Assembly: GCA_041629655.1 (NCBI GenBank)
Contig: JBFKMV010000094.1
Coordinates: 1-18,665 of the forward strand
Length of the DNA: 18,665 bases
From: JBFKMV01 sp041629655
GTDB taxonomy: Bacteria > Acidobacteriota > Polarisedimenticolia > Polarisedimenticolales > Polarisedimenticolaceae
Direction: 5' to 3'
The position numbers and the translations under genes are program-made. Positions 1 to 6,580 of this stretch are shown piece by piece. Numbering within the stretch: position 1 is the first letter of the stretch; each line of letters opens with the position of its first letter. The notes under the pieces were generated by a model that did not search any database, was not told the origin of the DNA, and saw nothing but the letters and a program-made list of their open reading frames with translations.

Positions 1-462
1 GAGGTCGACCGCGAGACGGCTCATGACGACCAGGCGTTCGCAGCGTTCGGCCATCTCACGCACGATCGCTCGCTGCGACGTCGAGGGTCGGTCGAGGACC
101 GTGTGGAGCGTGGCGATGCTCGGCTTGCGCAGTGCGGCGAGGAAGTCGAGGATGAACGCGCCGTCCGGCCCGCCGAAGATCCCGTACTCGTGCTGGATCG
201 ACACCAGCCGGACGTCGCCGTCGTTGACGAATCTCGCCGCCCGGGCGTAGTCGCCCTGGACCTCTCGACGGATCCGGAACCGGACCCGCTCGGGGTACTC
301 GGAATCGAAGTCGGCAGCGGTCATCGCCAGCACCGTCGCGCCGATTCCCTCGTCCGCCGATGTCACGGCGTCACTCAGGTCCTGGGTGAACGTGCCGATC
401 CCGCACCGGGACGGCGGGTACGTGCCCACGAAGGCGATCTGAAGCGGATCGTTGCTGCTCAT
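1..462 (-). CDS. Glycosyltransferase, GT4/group 1 type (N-terminal part, runs off window)
   Basis: The reading frame is open for 154 codons from ATG at 462 to the window edge, so the C-terminal catalytic half is not seen. The N-terminus has the Rossmann-like start of GT-B glycosyltransferases: a hydrophobic strand followed by GTYPPSRCGIGTF (about residues 13-25), then IQHEYGIFGG (89-98), ATLHTVL (117-123) and a strand ending VVMS (145-148). These are typical of the GT4 branch that transfers sugars from nucleotide-sugar donors, often near mannoside or alpha-glucan genes. The donor and acceptor cannot be read here. An AGGGA ribosome-binding site (470-474 on the minus strand) lies 7 bases before the ATG and overlaps the ftsH-like stop codon, so translation is probably coupled to that gene. 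The family call is confident; the specificity is unknown. Confidence 0.85.
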   Translation of the reverse strand, partial: MSSNDPLQIAFVGTYPPSRCGIGTFTQDLSDAVTSADEGIGATVLAMTAADFDSEYPERVRFRIRREVQGDYARAARFVNDGDVRLVSIQHEYGIFGGPDGAFILDFLAALRKPSIATLHTVLDRPSTSQRAIVREMAERCERLVVMSRLAVDL

Positions 463-472
463 GGTCAGATCC

Positions 473-2425
473 CTACGCCGGCCGGAGACCGGGCTGCGGA
501 AACACGGACAAACCGTGGCCGACGTTGCGCTTCCGATCCGCGCCGTCGTGCTGCTCCCGGCCGTCGACGCTCGGCTCGACAGCGGGCTGCAGCGCTTCGC
601 CTCGCGCCAGCGTCGCGATCTGATCCGCGGTGAGCGTTTCGTGCAGCAGCAGCGCATCGGCGACGCGGGTCAGTGTTTCCGCCCGCTCCCCGAGTATCCG
701 GCGAGCCTCGTCGTAACGGCCCATGACAATCATCTTGATCTCGCGGTCGATTGCGGCCGCGGTGGCTTCGCTGTAGTCCCGATGTTGTGCGATCTCCTTG
801 CCGAGAAAGATCTGTCCTGCGGGCTTGCCGTACGCCAGCGGCCCCAGGCTCTCCGACATGCCCCACTCCGTGACCATCTTGCGCGCCAGGGTCGTGGCTC
901 GCTCGAAGTCCTCCCCGGCACCGCTGGACAGCCGGTTCAACTGGAGCTCCTCCGCCACGCGGCCGCCCATCAGCCCGCAGATCGTCGCGAGCAGATAGGA
1001 CCGGGATGCGGTGTGCCGGTCATCGGCCGGGATCTGCTGGGTGGTGCCCAGGGCCCGGCCGCGCGGGAGGATCGTCACCTTGTGTAACGGATCCGCCTCG
1101 GGTAGCAGATGGGCCAGCAGGGCGTGGCCGGCCTGGTGGTAGGCCATGGCGCGCCTCTCTTCCTCGCTGATGACCAGCGACCGGCGCTCGCTGCCCATCA
1201 GCCCGTTGTCCTTCGCATGCTCGAAATCGGCCCGGGTCACCGTCTCCCGGCACTGGCCGGCCGCGTGCAACGCCGCCTCGTTCACCAGGTTGGCCAAATC
1301 GGCGCCACTGAATCCCGGAGTCCCGCGAGCAACGAGGCCCAGCTCCACGTCCGGGTTCATCGGCACCTTGCGCGCGTGGATCTTGATGATCTCCTCTCGG
1401 CCGCGGCGGTCGGGCCTGTCGATCACGACCTGCCGGTCGAAACGACCGGGACGCAACAGTGCCGGATCGAGCACGTCGGGACGGTTCGTGGCGGCGAGGA
1501 CGATGACCCCCTCGTTGCTCTCGAAGCCATCCAGCTCCACGAGCAGTTGGTTCAGCGTCTGCTCGCGCTCGTCGTGGCCGCCGCCCACGCCCGCCCCGCG
1601 CTGGCGGCCCACGGCGTCGATCTCGTCGATGAACACGATGCACGGGGCGTTCTTCCTGCCCTGCTCGAACAGGTCGCGCACCCTGGATGCGCCGATGCCG
1701 ATGAACATCTGCACGAAGTCGGCGCCGGAAACGGAGAAGAACGGCACTCCGGCCTCGCCGGCAACGGCCCGCGCGAGCAAGGTCTTGCCCGTCCCGGGCG
1801 GACCCATCAGCAGGACGCCGGTGGGGATCTTGCCGCCCAGCTTCTGAAACCTGTCCGGCTGTTCGAGGAACTCGACGATCTCCTGAAGCTCCTGCTTCGC
1901 CTCTTCCACGCCGGCCACGTCCTCGAAGGAGACCCTTCCGGTCCGGGAGAACAGCTTGGCCCGCGACCGCCTGAGGGACAGCAGCTGGTCACTCCCCTGC
2001 TGCATCCGGCGCATCAAGAATACGAAGACGCCCCCGAAGATCAGCAGGAAGATCCACGGGGCGAGCACGTGGACCACCGATCCCCGTCGGGGGCTCTCGG
2101 CCGTCACCGACACACCGTTGTCGCTGAGAGTCTCCAGGAGCCTCGGATCCGCAAGGACATAGGTCGTGAATCTCTCGACCGACCCATCATCGGGATAGGT
2201 GCGTTCCGAGTTCAGCGTGCCCCGGATCTCGAGGCCGATCCCGTCGGGCACCATCGTGACTGTCTTGACCCGTCCGTCCGTAACCGCGCTGTAGAAACCC
2301 GACTGATCCAGGGCTTGACTGTCCGCGCGGTTGAAGCTGCGGTAGGCGAGGACGGTCGCGGCGAGCAAGATCAGAGCCGTCAGGGTGACCTTCAGGCGAG
2401 TACTCACCAGGCCCGTCAAGAGCAA
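473..2425 (-). CDS. ftsH: FtsH-type membrane AAA+ protein with altered protease site (HQAGH)
   Basis: This is an FtsH homologue of 650 residues, close to the usual length. It has TM1 at about 13-28, a short extracytoplasmic domain, TM2 at about 120-138, then the AAA+ module. The module has Walker A GPPGTGKT (208-215), an aromatic pore loop MFIG (240-243), Walker B IVFIDE (263-268) and arginine fingers in RPGRFDR (325-331). The M41 peptidase domain keeps both zinc histidines (H430, H434) and the third ligand Asp506 in GAGEDFERA. However, the catalytic glutamate of HEXXH is glutamine (Q431, codon CAG at 1133-1135). ATP-driven unfolding should remain, while proteolysis is predicted to be lost. 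The last 40 or so residues form a polar tail beyond the conserved core. The 2425 start is TTG; GTG at 2407 is an alternative that still keeps TM1. Neither start has a good ribosome-binding site, and the upstream frame stops at 2430, so coupling is likely. The family call is certain; inactivity is inference. Confidence 0.95.
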   Translation of the reverse strand: MLLTGLVSTRLKVTLTALILLAATVLAYRSFNRADSQALDQSGFYSAVTDGRVKTVTMVPDGIGLEIRGTLNSERTYPDDGSVERFTTYVLADPRLLETLSDNGVSVTAESPRRGSVVHVLAPWIFLLIFGGVFVFLMRRMQQGSDQLLSLRRSRAKLFSRTGRVSFEDVAGVEEAKQELQEIVEFLEQPDRFQKLGGKIPTGVLLMGPPGTGKTLLARAVAGEAGVPFFSVSGADFVQMFIGIGASRVRDLFEQGRKNAPCIVFIDEIDAVGRQRGAGVGGGHDEREQTLNQLLVELDGFESNEGVIVLAATNRPDVLDPALLRPGRFDRQVVIDRPDRRGREEIIKIHARKVPMNPDVELGLVARGTPGFSGADLANLVNEAALHAAGQCRETVTRADFEHAKDNGLMGSERRSLVISEEERRAMAYHQAGHALLAHLLPEADPLHKVTILPRGRALGTTQQIPADDRHTASRSYLLATICGLMGGRVAEELQLNRLSSGAGEDFERATTLARKMVTEWGMSESLGPLAYGKPAGQIFLGKEIAQHRDYSEATAAAIDREIKMIVMGRYDEARRILGERAETLTRVADALLLHETLTADQIATLARGEALQPAVEPSVDGREQHDGADRKRNVGHGLSVFPQPGLRPA

Positions 2426-2429
2426 GCGC

Positions 2430-2889
2430 TCATGACACGCCCACGCGCCCGTGCGACGAAATGTCCCGTCGGATGGTCCTGAGCCTGCCGAAACCGACCA
2501 GTCTTCTCCGTTGCTCGTCCCAGAGCCGGAACGACAACGACTGCAGACTGCGCCACAGCGTGACCGGCTTGACTTGCTGGAACAGCGGGGTCTCCCGGTG
2601 GCATTTCTCCAGGTTGTAGTTGGGAATGGCGGGGCTCAGATGATGGATATGGTGGAACCCGATGTTGCCGGTGAGCCACTGCAGGACCTTGGGCAGCTCG
2701 TAGAACGAACTGCCGTGAAGTGCCGCTTCCGCATGGTCCCATTCCGCTCGCCGATCCCATTGCACACCTTCGAATTGATGCTGCACGTAGAACAACCAGA
2801 CTCCCGCCACCGCTGCGAACATGACCATTGGCAACCGCCTGTTTCCGGGCGATCGGCATCCTTTCGGTCTTGCTGCTTGGTTCTGGCAC
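2430..2889 (-). pseudogene. Fatty-acid desaturase remnant (internal deletion, frame broken)
   Basis: The frame from about 2834 to 2430 encodes the C-terminal third (134 residues) of a membrane fatty-acid desaturase. It contains the conserved GVWLFYVQHQFE stretch, LPKVLQWLTGNIGFHHIHHL with the third histidine box HHIHH (2640-2654), and PNYNLEKCH. The first two histidine boxes and most membrane helices are absent. Upstream, a strong start (GGAGG at 2897-2901, 7 bases, GTG at 2889) opens a different frame (MPEPSSKTERMPIARKQ...) that runs into the desaturase segment out of register. The simplest reading is a gene that kept its start and roughly its first 15-20 codons, lost some 200 codons, and was joined out of frame. 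Without the first two iron-binding boxes no desaturase activity is expected. It lies between the regulator gene (12 bases away) and the FtsH-like gene. A sequencing error could explain the frame but not the missing domain. Confidence 0.75.
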
Positions 2890-2913
2890 TTGCGATCCTC
2901 CGAGAATAGGACG

Positions 2914-3771
2914 TCAGTCCTCTCGAAAGTGAAGTGGATCTCTCAGGTTCTGCAGCGCACGGTGGTAGTAGAGCTTGGTCGGCCGCTTCCCGTCGAACCG
3001 GGAAAGTCTCAGGAGCCGGGTCTCTGCTTCCGTGATGTCACCGCTGAGCCGTTTGTCGTCGAGGAACTCAGCGAATCCGGACGGTCCGTCGGAGCCGTCG
3101 ACCGCATCCGTTTCGACGAACTCGAAGCGGCGTTGCGAATCGACCACGAGCCGGCGATTCAGCGTGATGTCCAAGCGAAAGCTGTCCAGATCGATGTCCC
3201 AGGACTCAACCAGCGGGTCCATGAAGGCAACACAGTTCTCGCGGGAGACATTGAAGATGTCCGCATCCAGGAACTCGAGGATCATGCCCCGCGTTTCTTC
3301 GTGAGTCCGGCTTCCGACCCGCGCCGCCAACCGAATCCAGTTCTCGCTGTCCAGCTCCTGCCGCGCGATTCGCTGGACCACATCGAGCAACTTCTGCGTG
3401 ATCAAACGCTCGAGGGTCCCGAACGGATGCCGCTCGAAGACCACGCGCACTTCATCGCGCTTCTCGGCGACGCACTTTCCCAGGATCAGATCGCGGAACC
3501 CCTGAAACAGCGGTTCCGGGGTCTGGCCGAGCCGGTGCTTGAGCTCCGCGGTTCGCTCGATCTTCGCAAGCCGTCCCAGGGCTCCCGGCTCGAGCCGGAG
3601 AAAGGCCTCCATCTTCGGGTAGATGTCCGTCCGGTCCGGGGCTGGCGGGGCCCGCTTGCGGGTGAGCAGCTGGGAGATGTAAGAATCCGCCACCTGGGCG
3701 GCCCGCGCCAGGTCCTTTTGAGCCCGGCCCAGCGTCGCCAGGCGCGACCTCACCAGAGCCACGAAATCCAA
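2914..3771 (-). CDS. XRE-like helix-turn-helix protein of unknown role
   Basis: This encodes 285 residues. Residues 4-63 look like an XRE/Cro-type helix-turn-helix: AQKDLARAAQVADSYISQLL has the pattern of helices 2 and 3, followed by basic LTRKR. The remaining 220 residues are soluble, mixed alpha/beta, and contain no motif I recognise; this part may sense a ligand or dimerise. The start is TTG at 3771, chosen because AAGGAG (3778-3783) sits 6 bases upstream and a good promoter lies just beyond. The gene heads the minus-strand cluster that continues into the desaturase remnant and the ftsH-like gene, and it is divergent from the ABM-like gene. A role as local regulator is inferred from that position and from the palindromes in its promoter. 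Confidence 0.7.
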   Translation of the reverse strand: MDFVALVRSRLATLGRAQKDLARAAQVADSYISQLLTRKRAPPAPDRTDIYPKMEAFLRLEPGALGRLAKIERTAELKHRLGQTPEPLFQGFRDLILGKCVAEKRDEVRVVFERHPFGTLERLITQKLLDVVQRIARQELDSENWIRLAARVGSRTHEETRGMILEFLDADIFNVSRENCVAFMDPLVESWDIDLDSFRLDITLNRRLVVDSQRRFEFVETDAVDGSDGPSGFAEFLDDKRLSGDITEAETRLLRLSRFDGKRPTKLYYHRALQNLRDPLHFRED

Positions 3772-3793
3772 GAGCTTCTCCTTGAATTAACCA

Positions 3794-3822
3794 ATCATAG
3801 TAAATTTTAGATCTAAATTCAA
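3794..3822 (-). promoter_or_regulatory. Sigma70-like promoter of the helix-turn-helix gene
   Basis: On the minus strand, TTGAAT (3817-3822, 4 of 6 to TTGACA) is separated by exactly 17 bases from TATGAT (3794-3799, 5 of 6 to TATAAT). It lies in an AT-rich patch in otherwise GC-rich DNA. The predicted start near 3787 gives a leader of about 16 bases carrying the AAGGAG site of the gene that starts at 3771. Confidence 0.65.
3806..3817. promoter_or_regulatory. Perfect 12-bp palindrome in promoter spacer (candidate operator)
   Basis: TTTAGATCTAAA is a perfect palindrome lying entirely between the -35 and -10 of the minus-strand promoter, its edge touching the -35. A repressor bound here would block that promoter. 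Autoregulation by the adjacent helix-turn-helix protein is an inference. Confidence 0.4.
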
Positions 3823-3840
3823 GGAATCTACGGACAATGC

Positions 3841-3870
3841 TTGACAAAGTTTTGTGAATTCACTAATACT
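3841..3870 (+). promoter_or_regulatory. Sigma70-like promoter reading toward the ABM-like gene
   Basis: A perfect TTGACA (3841-3846) is followed after 18 bases by AATACT (3865-3870, 4 of 6 to TATAAT). With a 17-base spacer the hexamer is TAATAC. It would give a leader of about 80-85 bases before the ATG at 3960. The -35 is the strongest feature; the -10 is only fair. Confidence 0.5.
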
Positions 3871-3876
3871 GTGAAT
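3858..3876. promoter_or_regulatory. Inverted repeat ATTCAC-N7-GTGAAT over the plus-strand -10 (candidate operator)
   Basis: Two perfect 6-base half-sites in inverted orientation, ATTCAC (3858-3863) and GTGAAT (3871-3876), enclose the predicted -10. The left half also belongs to the 10-bp palindrome GTGAATTCAC (3854-3863), so TGTGAAT occurs twice as a direct repeat 17 bases apart. This arrangement is typical of dimeric repressor sites. The binding protein is not known; the divergent helix-turn-helix protein is the obvious candidate. Confidence 0.45.
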
Positions 3877-3959
3877 GCGGACGCCCAACGATCAGGTCTC
3901 TGTTTACTATCAACAGTCAAGTGCCCTGATCTGGTCGGCGGCCCGGGGATGACTTCCAG

Positions 3960-4280
3960 ATGTATGCCCGAACCGTACCCATGAGTGTGAAAACCGGGGC
4001 CCTCGAGGCCTTCACCGAGCTGATCGAGTCCGAGATCATCCCCCTCGTTCGACATCTCGAAGGCTTCCAGGACGCCCTGACCCTGATCGTTCCGGGTGGC
4101 CGGGAGGCGATCGGCATCAGCCTGTGGAGCCGCCGCATGGACGCGGACCGATACGGCCGCTGCACGGAGAAGGAAGTCATGAGTCGTTTGGCACCACTGC
4201 TCGATGATTACGGCACGACCAAGACGTTCCGCCTGTCCAATTCGACGTTTCACAAGATCGGCACCCGCGTGTCGCTTTGA
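3960..4280 (+). CDS. Small ABM-like (dimeric alpha/beta barrel) protein
   Basis: This encodes 106 residues beginning MYARTVPMSVKTGALEAF. The pattern is that of the antibiotic-biosynthesis-monooxygenase-like fold: a first beta strand, a long helix ending in VRHLEGFQDAL, a central strand LTLIVPGGREAIGISLWSR, a second helix, and a C-terminal strand TKTFRLSNSTFHKI. Members are small homodimers; some are quinol oxygenases or haem-degrading enzymes, but many have no known activity. I see no residue set that points to one reaction. The start is ATG at 3960 with only a weak GGGGAT site about 10 bases upstream; ATG at 3981 is possible but would remove the first strand. A gap of 39 bases leads to the repeat-protein gene, so the two may be co-transcribed. 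Confidence 0.65.
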   Translation: MYARTVPMSVKTGALEAFTELIESEIIPLVRHLEGFQDALTLIVPGGREAIGISLWSRRMDADRYGRCTEKEVMSRLAPLLDDYGTTKTFRLSNSTFHKIGTRVSL

Positions 4281-4319
4281 CGGCGACGCTACGCGCTGCC
4301 TGACAAAAGGACCTTGATC

Positions 4320-5264
4320 ATGCGTAACGGCTCACATCAGTTGCTGATCCTCCTGCTGGTTTTCGCCTTCTGGCCTGGTATCGCCGCGGCACAGGGTAAT
4401 GCCGCCGGAGCGCCTCCCAACGCTCACGTGCAGCGCTATGGAGGGGGATGGGAGTGCGATCGAGGCTACCGGGAGATCGACTCTGCATGCGCGGCAGTCG
4501 AAGTGCCGGCGAACGCCTATCTCGCGGATTCCACTTACGGCCGCGGTTGGGAGTGCGCCCGAGGCTATCGGCAGGCCAACGAAGCATGCACGTTGGTCGA
4601 AGTACCTCCTAACGCCTTCCTGAACTACAACGGGCGGGATTGGGAGTGCGAGCGAGGCTACGCGCAAGTCGACCAATCGTGCGTCGCAATCACACTACCT
4701 GCGCACGCTTATCTGGCGGACTCCACCTACGGCCGCGGTTGGGAGTGCGATCGAGGGTACAGAGTGATCGACGAGGCCTGCGCCGCGGTCACGGTACCTC
4801 CGAATGCCTTCCTGAATTACCGCGGGCGGGATTGGGAATGCGCTCGAGGTTATCAGAGAGCCGACCAGTCGTGCGTTGCCATCGAGCTGCCTGCGCACGC
4901 GTATCTCGACACTTCCGGGGATCGCTGGAAGTGCACTCGTGGTTACCGGGCGAGCGGCCCGTCGTGCGTGACCATCGAGATACCTCGCGAGGGATACCTC
5001 GCAGCGTCGGGACGCGACTGGGAATGCAATCGCGGTTTCCGGAAACACGGTGAGTCATGCGTCGCGGTCGAAGTGCCCGCGAACGGCTACCTGACCGCCT
5101 CGGGACGCGACTGGCAGTGCGATCGGAACTACCGGAAGAGCGATCAATCATGCGTGACCCTGGAGATACCGGCGAATGCTCACATCGGTTCCTCCGGAAA
5201 CGATTGGTCTTGTCTGCCGGGTTATCGGCGCCGAGGCGAGAACTGCATCGCGGACGAAGGGTAG
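4320..5264 (+). CDS. Secreted protein of nine Cys-containing ~31-residue repeats
   Basis: This encodes 314 residues. A signal peptide (hydrophobic LLILLLVFAFWPGIAAA, likely cleaved after about residue 24 at AAA-Q) is followed by nine tandem repeats starting at residues 32, 63, 96, 127, 160, 191, 222, 253 and 284. Each repeat is 31 or 33 residues with the pattern P-x-N-A-[YF]-L ... G-[RN]-D-W-x-C-x-R-G-Y ... S-C-[VA]. Each has two cysteines, 18 in all, which suggests one disulfide per repeat and an extracytoplasmic location. I know repeats of this look only from uncharacterised exported bacterial proteins. No enzyme motif is present, so a structural or binding role is more likely. ATG at 4320 is chosen over the in-frame TTG at 4314 because AAGGA (4307-4311) sits 8 bases before the ATG and it matches the signal-peptide start. 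Exported-protein status is well supported; the function is unknown. Confidence 0.85.
   Translation: MRNGSHQLLILLLVFAFWPGIAAAQGNAAGAPPNAHVQRYGGGWECDRGYREIDSACAAVEVPANAYLADSTYGRGWECARGYRQANEACTLVEVPPNAFLNYNGRDWECERGYAQVDQSCVAITLPAHAYLADSTYGRGWECDRGYRVIDEACAAVTVPPNAFLNYRGRDWECARGYQRADQSCVAIELPAHAYLDTSGDRWKCTRGYRASGPSCVTIEIPREGYLAASGRDWECNRGFRKHGESCVAVEVPANGYLTASGRDWQCDRNYRKSDQSCVTLEIPANAHIGSSGNDWSCLPGYRRRGENCIADEG
4506..4889 (+). repeat. Tandem duplication of a two-repeat (192-bp) unit inside the Cys-repeat gene
   Basis: Repeats 2+3 (4506-4697) and 4+5 (4698-4889) are each 192 bp. Both share a distinctive long repeat (AYLADSTYGRGWEC, 33 residues) followed by a short one (PPNAFLNY.GRDWEC, 31 residues). 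The other repeats lack the two-residue insertion. The pair therefore duplicated as a unit, more recently than the single-repeat expansion. Confidence 0.75.
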
Positions 5265-5566
5265 CAGGTGATGATCACCAGGCGGTCTTCGTCGCCCGAG
5301 GCAAGCGTCGAATGATCAGGTCCGGCGGGACATCCGATGCGAGAGGGGCGTCCTGATGGGGTACTACTCGGTATTCCAACGCAGCGCGCGGGAGCGCAAG
5401 GTCCTCAAGGACTCCGGGTATCCTTGGGCAGCGCTCGCGTTGCACACAACGCCACCGACTGGCTCATTATCCTCGTATGAGCAGCGGGGCTACAAGCTGA
5501 TCGGTGGTATCGAGGCAAATCCCGGATCGTTCCCCAGCCAGCGGTACCCCGGCAAGGAGATTCGCC
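5265..5566. other. About 300 bp with no convincing gene
   Basis: Just after the Cys-repeat stop is a perfect inverted repeat GGTGAT-G-ATCACC (5267-5279) without a T-run, so it is more like a protein site than a terminator. An ATG at 5356 with a fair AGAGGGG upstream opens a frame (MGYYSVFQRSARERKVLKD...) of about 70 codons before it enters the methyltransferase gene in another frame. I recognise no family in it and think it is probably non-coding or decayed. A small hairpin GCGTTG-CACA-CAACGC lies at 5437-5452. Nothing else is apparent. Confidence 0.5.
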
Positions 5567-6433
5567 ATGTCCGACTCAGCCTCCGCCTTCGATCCCGTTC
5601 AGTACAAGAGCACGACGCGCGCGCAGTGGGACACCGCGGCCGAGGCCTGGCACCGCTGGGGCGGATTGCTCGGCTCGTGGCTGGGTCCGGCGACCGAGAC
5701 GATGTTCGATATGGCCGACATCGGCCCCGACAGCCGGGTGCTCGACGTGGCGGCCGGCGCCGGTGAGCAGACCATGGCCGCGGCGCGCCGCGTCGGCCCC
5801 AACGGCTACGTGCTCGCGACCGACCTCTCGGCGGGCATCCTGGATTTTGCGGCCGCGCTGGCGACCGAGCGGGGGCATTCTCAGGTCGCCACGCAGGTGC
5901 TCGACGGTGAGGCGCTCGATACCCTCGAGGAAGGCAGCTTCGACGCCGTCGTCTCGCGCGTCGGCATGATCTACTTCCCGGATCAGCAGCAGGCGTTGGC
6001 CGGCATGAAGCACGCGCTGCGTGACGGCGGAAAGGTCGCCGCGATGGTCTACTCGACCGCCGAGAGCAACGCGTTCTTCTCGCTTCCGGTGTCGATCATC
6101 CGCCGCCGCGCGAAGCTCGGACCGCCGCTGCCGGGCCAACCCGGGCCGTTCAGTCTCGGCGGCGAGGGAGTGCTCGCCGCGGCGATCGAGCAGGCCGGCT
6201 TCAAGGACGTGCAGAGCGTGACGATCGATGCGCCGGTGCGTGTGTCGAGCGCCGCGGAATGCCTGGCCTTCGAGAAGGAGTCCTTCGGCGCGCTGCACCA
6301 GATGCTCGGCGGCCTGTCCGACTCCGAGAAGGACGAGGCCTGGGCCGAGATCGAGGAGACGTTGCGCCAGTTCGAGAGCCCGACCGGCTTCGAGGGCCCG
6401 TGCGAGCTGGTCGTCGCGGTCGGCACCAAGTAG
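5567..6433 (+). CDS. Class I SAM-dependent methyltransferase
   Basis: This encodes 288 residues. It has the Rossmann methyltransferase core: motif I VLDVAAGAGEQT (58-69) for the SAM methionine and ribose, the acidic end of strand 2 in VLATDLS (82-88), FDAVVSRVGMIYFPD (125-139) for motif IV, and the LRDGGKVA turn (151-158). Overall it resembles the UbiE/Methyltransf_11 group of small-molecule methyltransferases; the substrate is not evident and there is no quinone-pathway context. ATG at 5567 is chosen because AAGGAG (5554-5559) lies 7 bases upstream; an in-frame start at 5504 would add an unstructured stretch. It ends 26 bases before the first hairpin repeat and is the last gene before the kinase array. 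Confidence 0.85.
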   Translation: MSDSASAFDPVQYKSTTRAQWDTAAEAWHRWGGLLGSWLGPATETMFDMADIGPDSRVLDVAAGAGEQTMAAARRVGPNGYVLATDLSAGILDFAAALATERGHSQVATQVLDGEALDTLEEGSFDAVVSRVGMIYFPDQQQALAGMKHALRDGGKVAAMVYSTAESNAFFSLPVSIIRRRAKLGPPLPGQPGPFSLGGEGVLAAAIEQAGFKDVQSVTIDAPVRVSSAAECLAFEKESFGALHQMLGGLSDSEKDEAWAEIEETLRQFESPTGFEGPCELVVAVGTK

Positions 6434-6459
6434 GGTCCCGGTCCTTTCATCGTCGCTAA

Positions 6460-6553
6460 GGGGACGTTTCCCAAACCCCCATTTAGGGGGCAGTATTCAA
6501 ACGGTCAAGAAACGCATAGCTGCCTCCTATCGGGGGGTTAGGAAAACGTCCCC
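6460..6553 (+). repeat. REP/MITE-like hairpin element, copy 1 (subfamily A)
   Basis: A 94-bp element with ends GGGGACGTTT and AAAACGTCCCC. The outer 21-base arms pair at 19 positions, and inner arms GGGGGCAGTAT and ATAGCTGCCTCC pair again toward a central loop. It lies between the methyltransferase and kinase 1, ending 27 bases before the kinase start. It is followed by T, and its upstream flank CGCTAA is shared with copy 4. There is no target-site duplication and no ORF. Confidence 0.9.
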
Positions 6554-6564
6554 TGTCTCCGAGG

Positions 6565-6570
6565 TACACT
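6565..6570 (+). promoter_or_regulatory. Candidate -10 box TACACT before kinase 1
   Basis: TACACT matches TATAAT at 4 of 6 and ends 10 bases before ATG 6581. A GGAG lies only 2 bases before the ATG, too close to act as a normal ribosome-binding site. The mRNA would have a leader of at most a few bases. I see no clear -35. Confidence 0.3.
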
Positions 6571-6580
6571 CCCCGGAGCG

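Noticed and set aside
2416..2889. A 157-codon frame as an independent gene
   Set aside because: Beyond the first 20 or so codons it is the out-of-frame shadow of the desaturase C-terminus; only its start and ribosome-binding site are meaningful.
5267..5279. GGTGAT-G-ATCACC as a terminator after the Cys-repeat gene
   Set aside because: The stem is only 6 bp with a one-base centre and no T-run, so it cannot fold as an intrinsic terminator; at most it is a protein-binding site.
5356..5766. Possible small gene starting MGYYSVFQRSARERKV
   Set aside because: It overlaps the methyltransferase by 200 bases in another frame, matches no family I know, and after 5567 reads as an Arg-rich shadow frame. 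I keep it only as part of the gene-free stretch.
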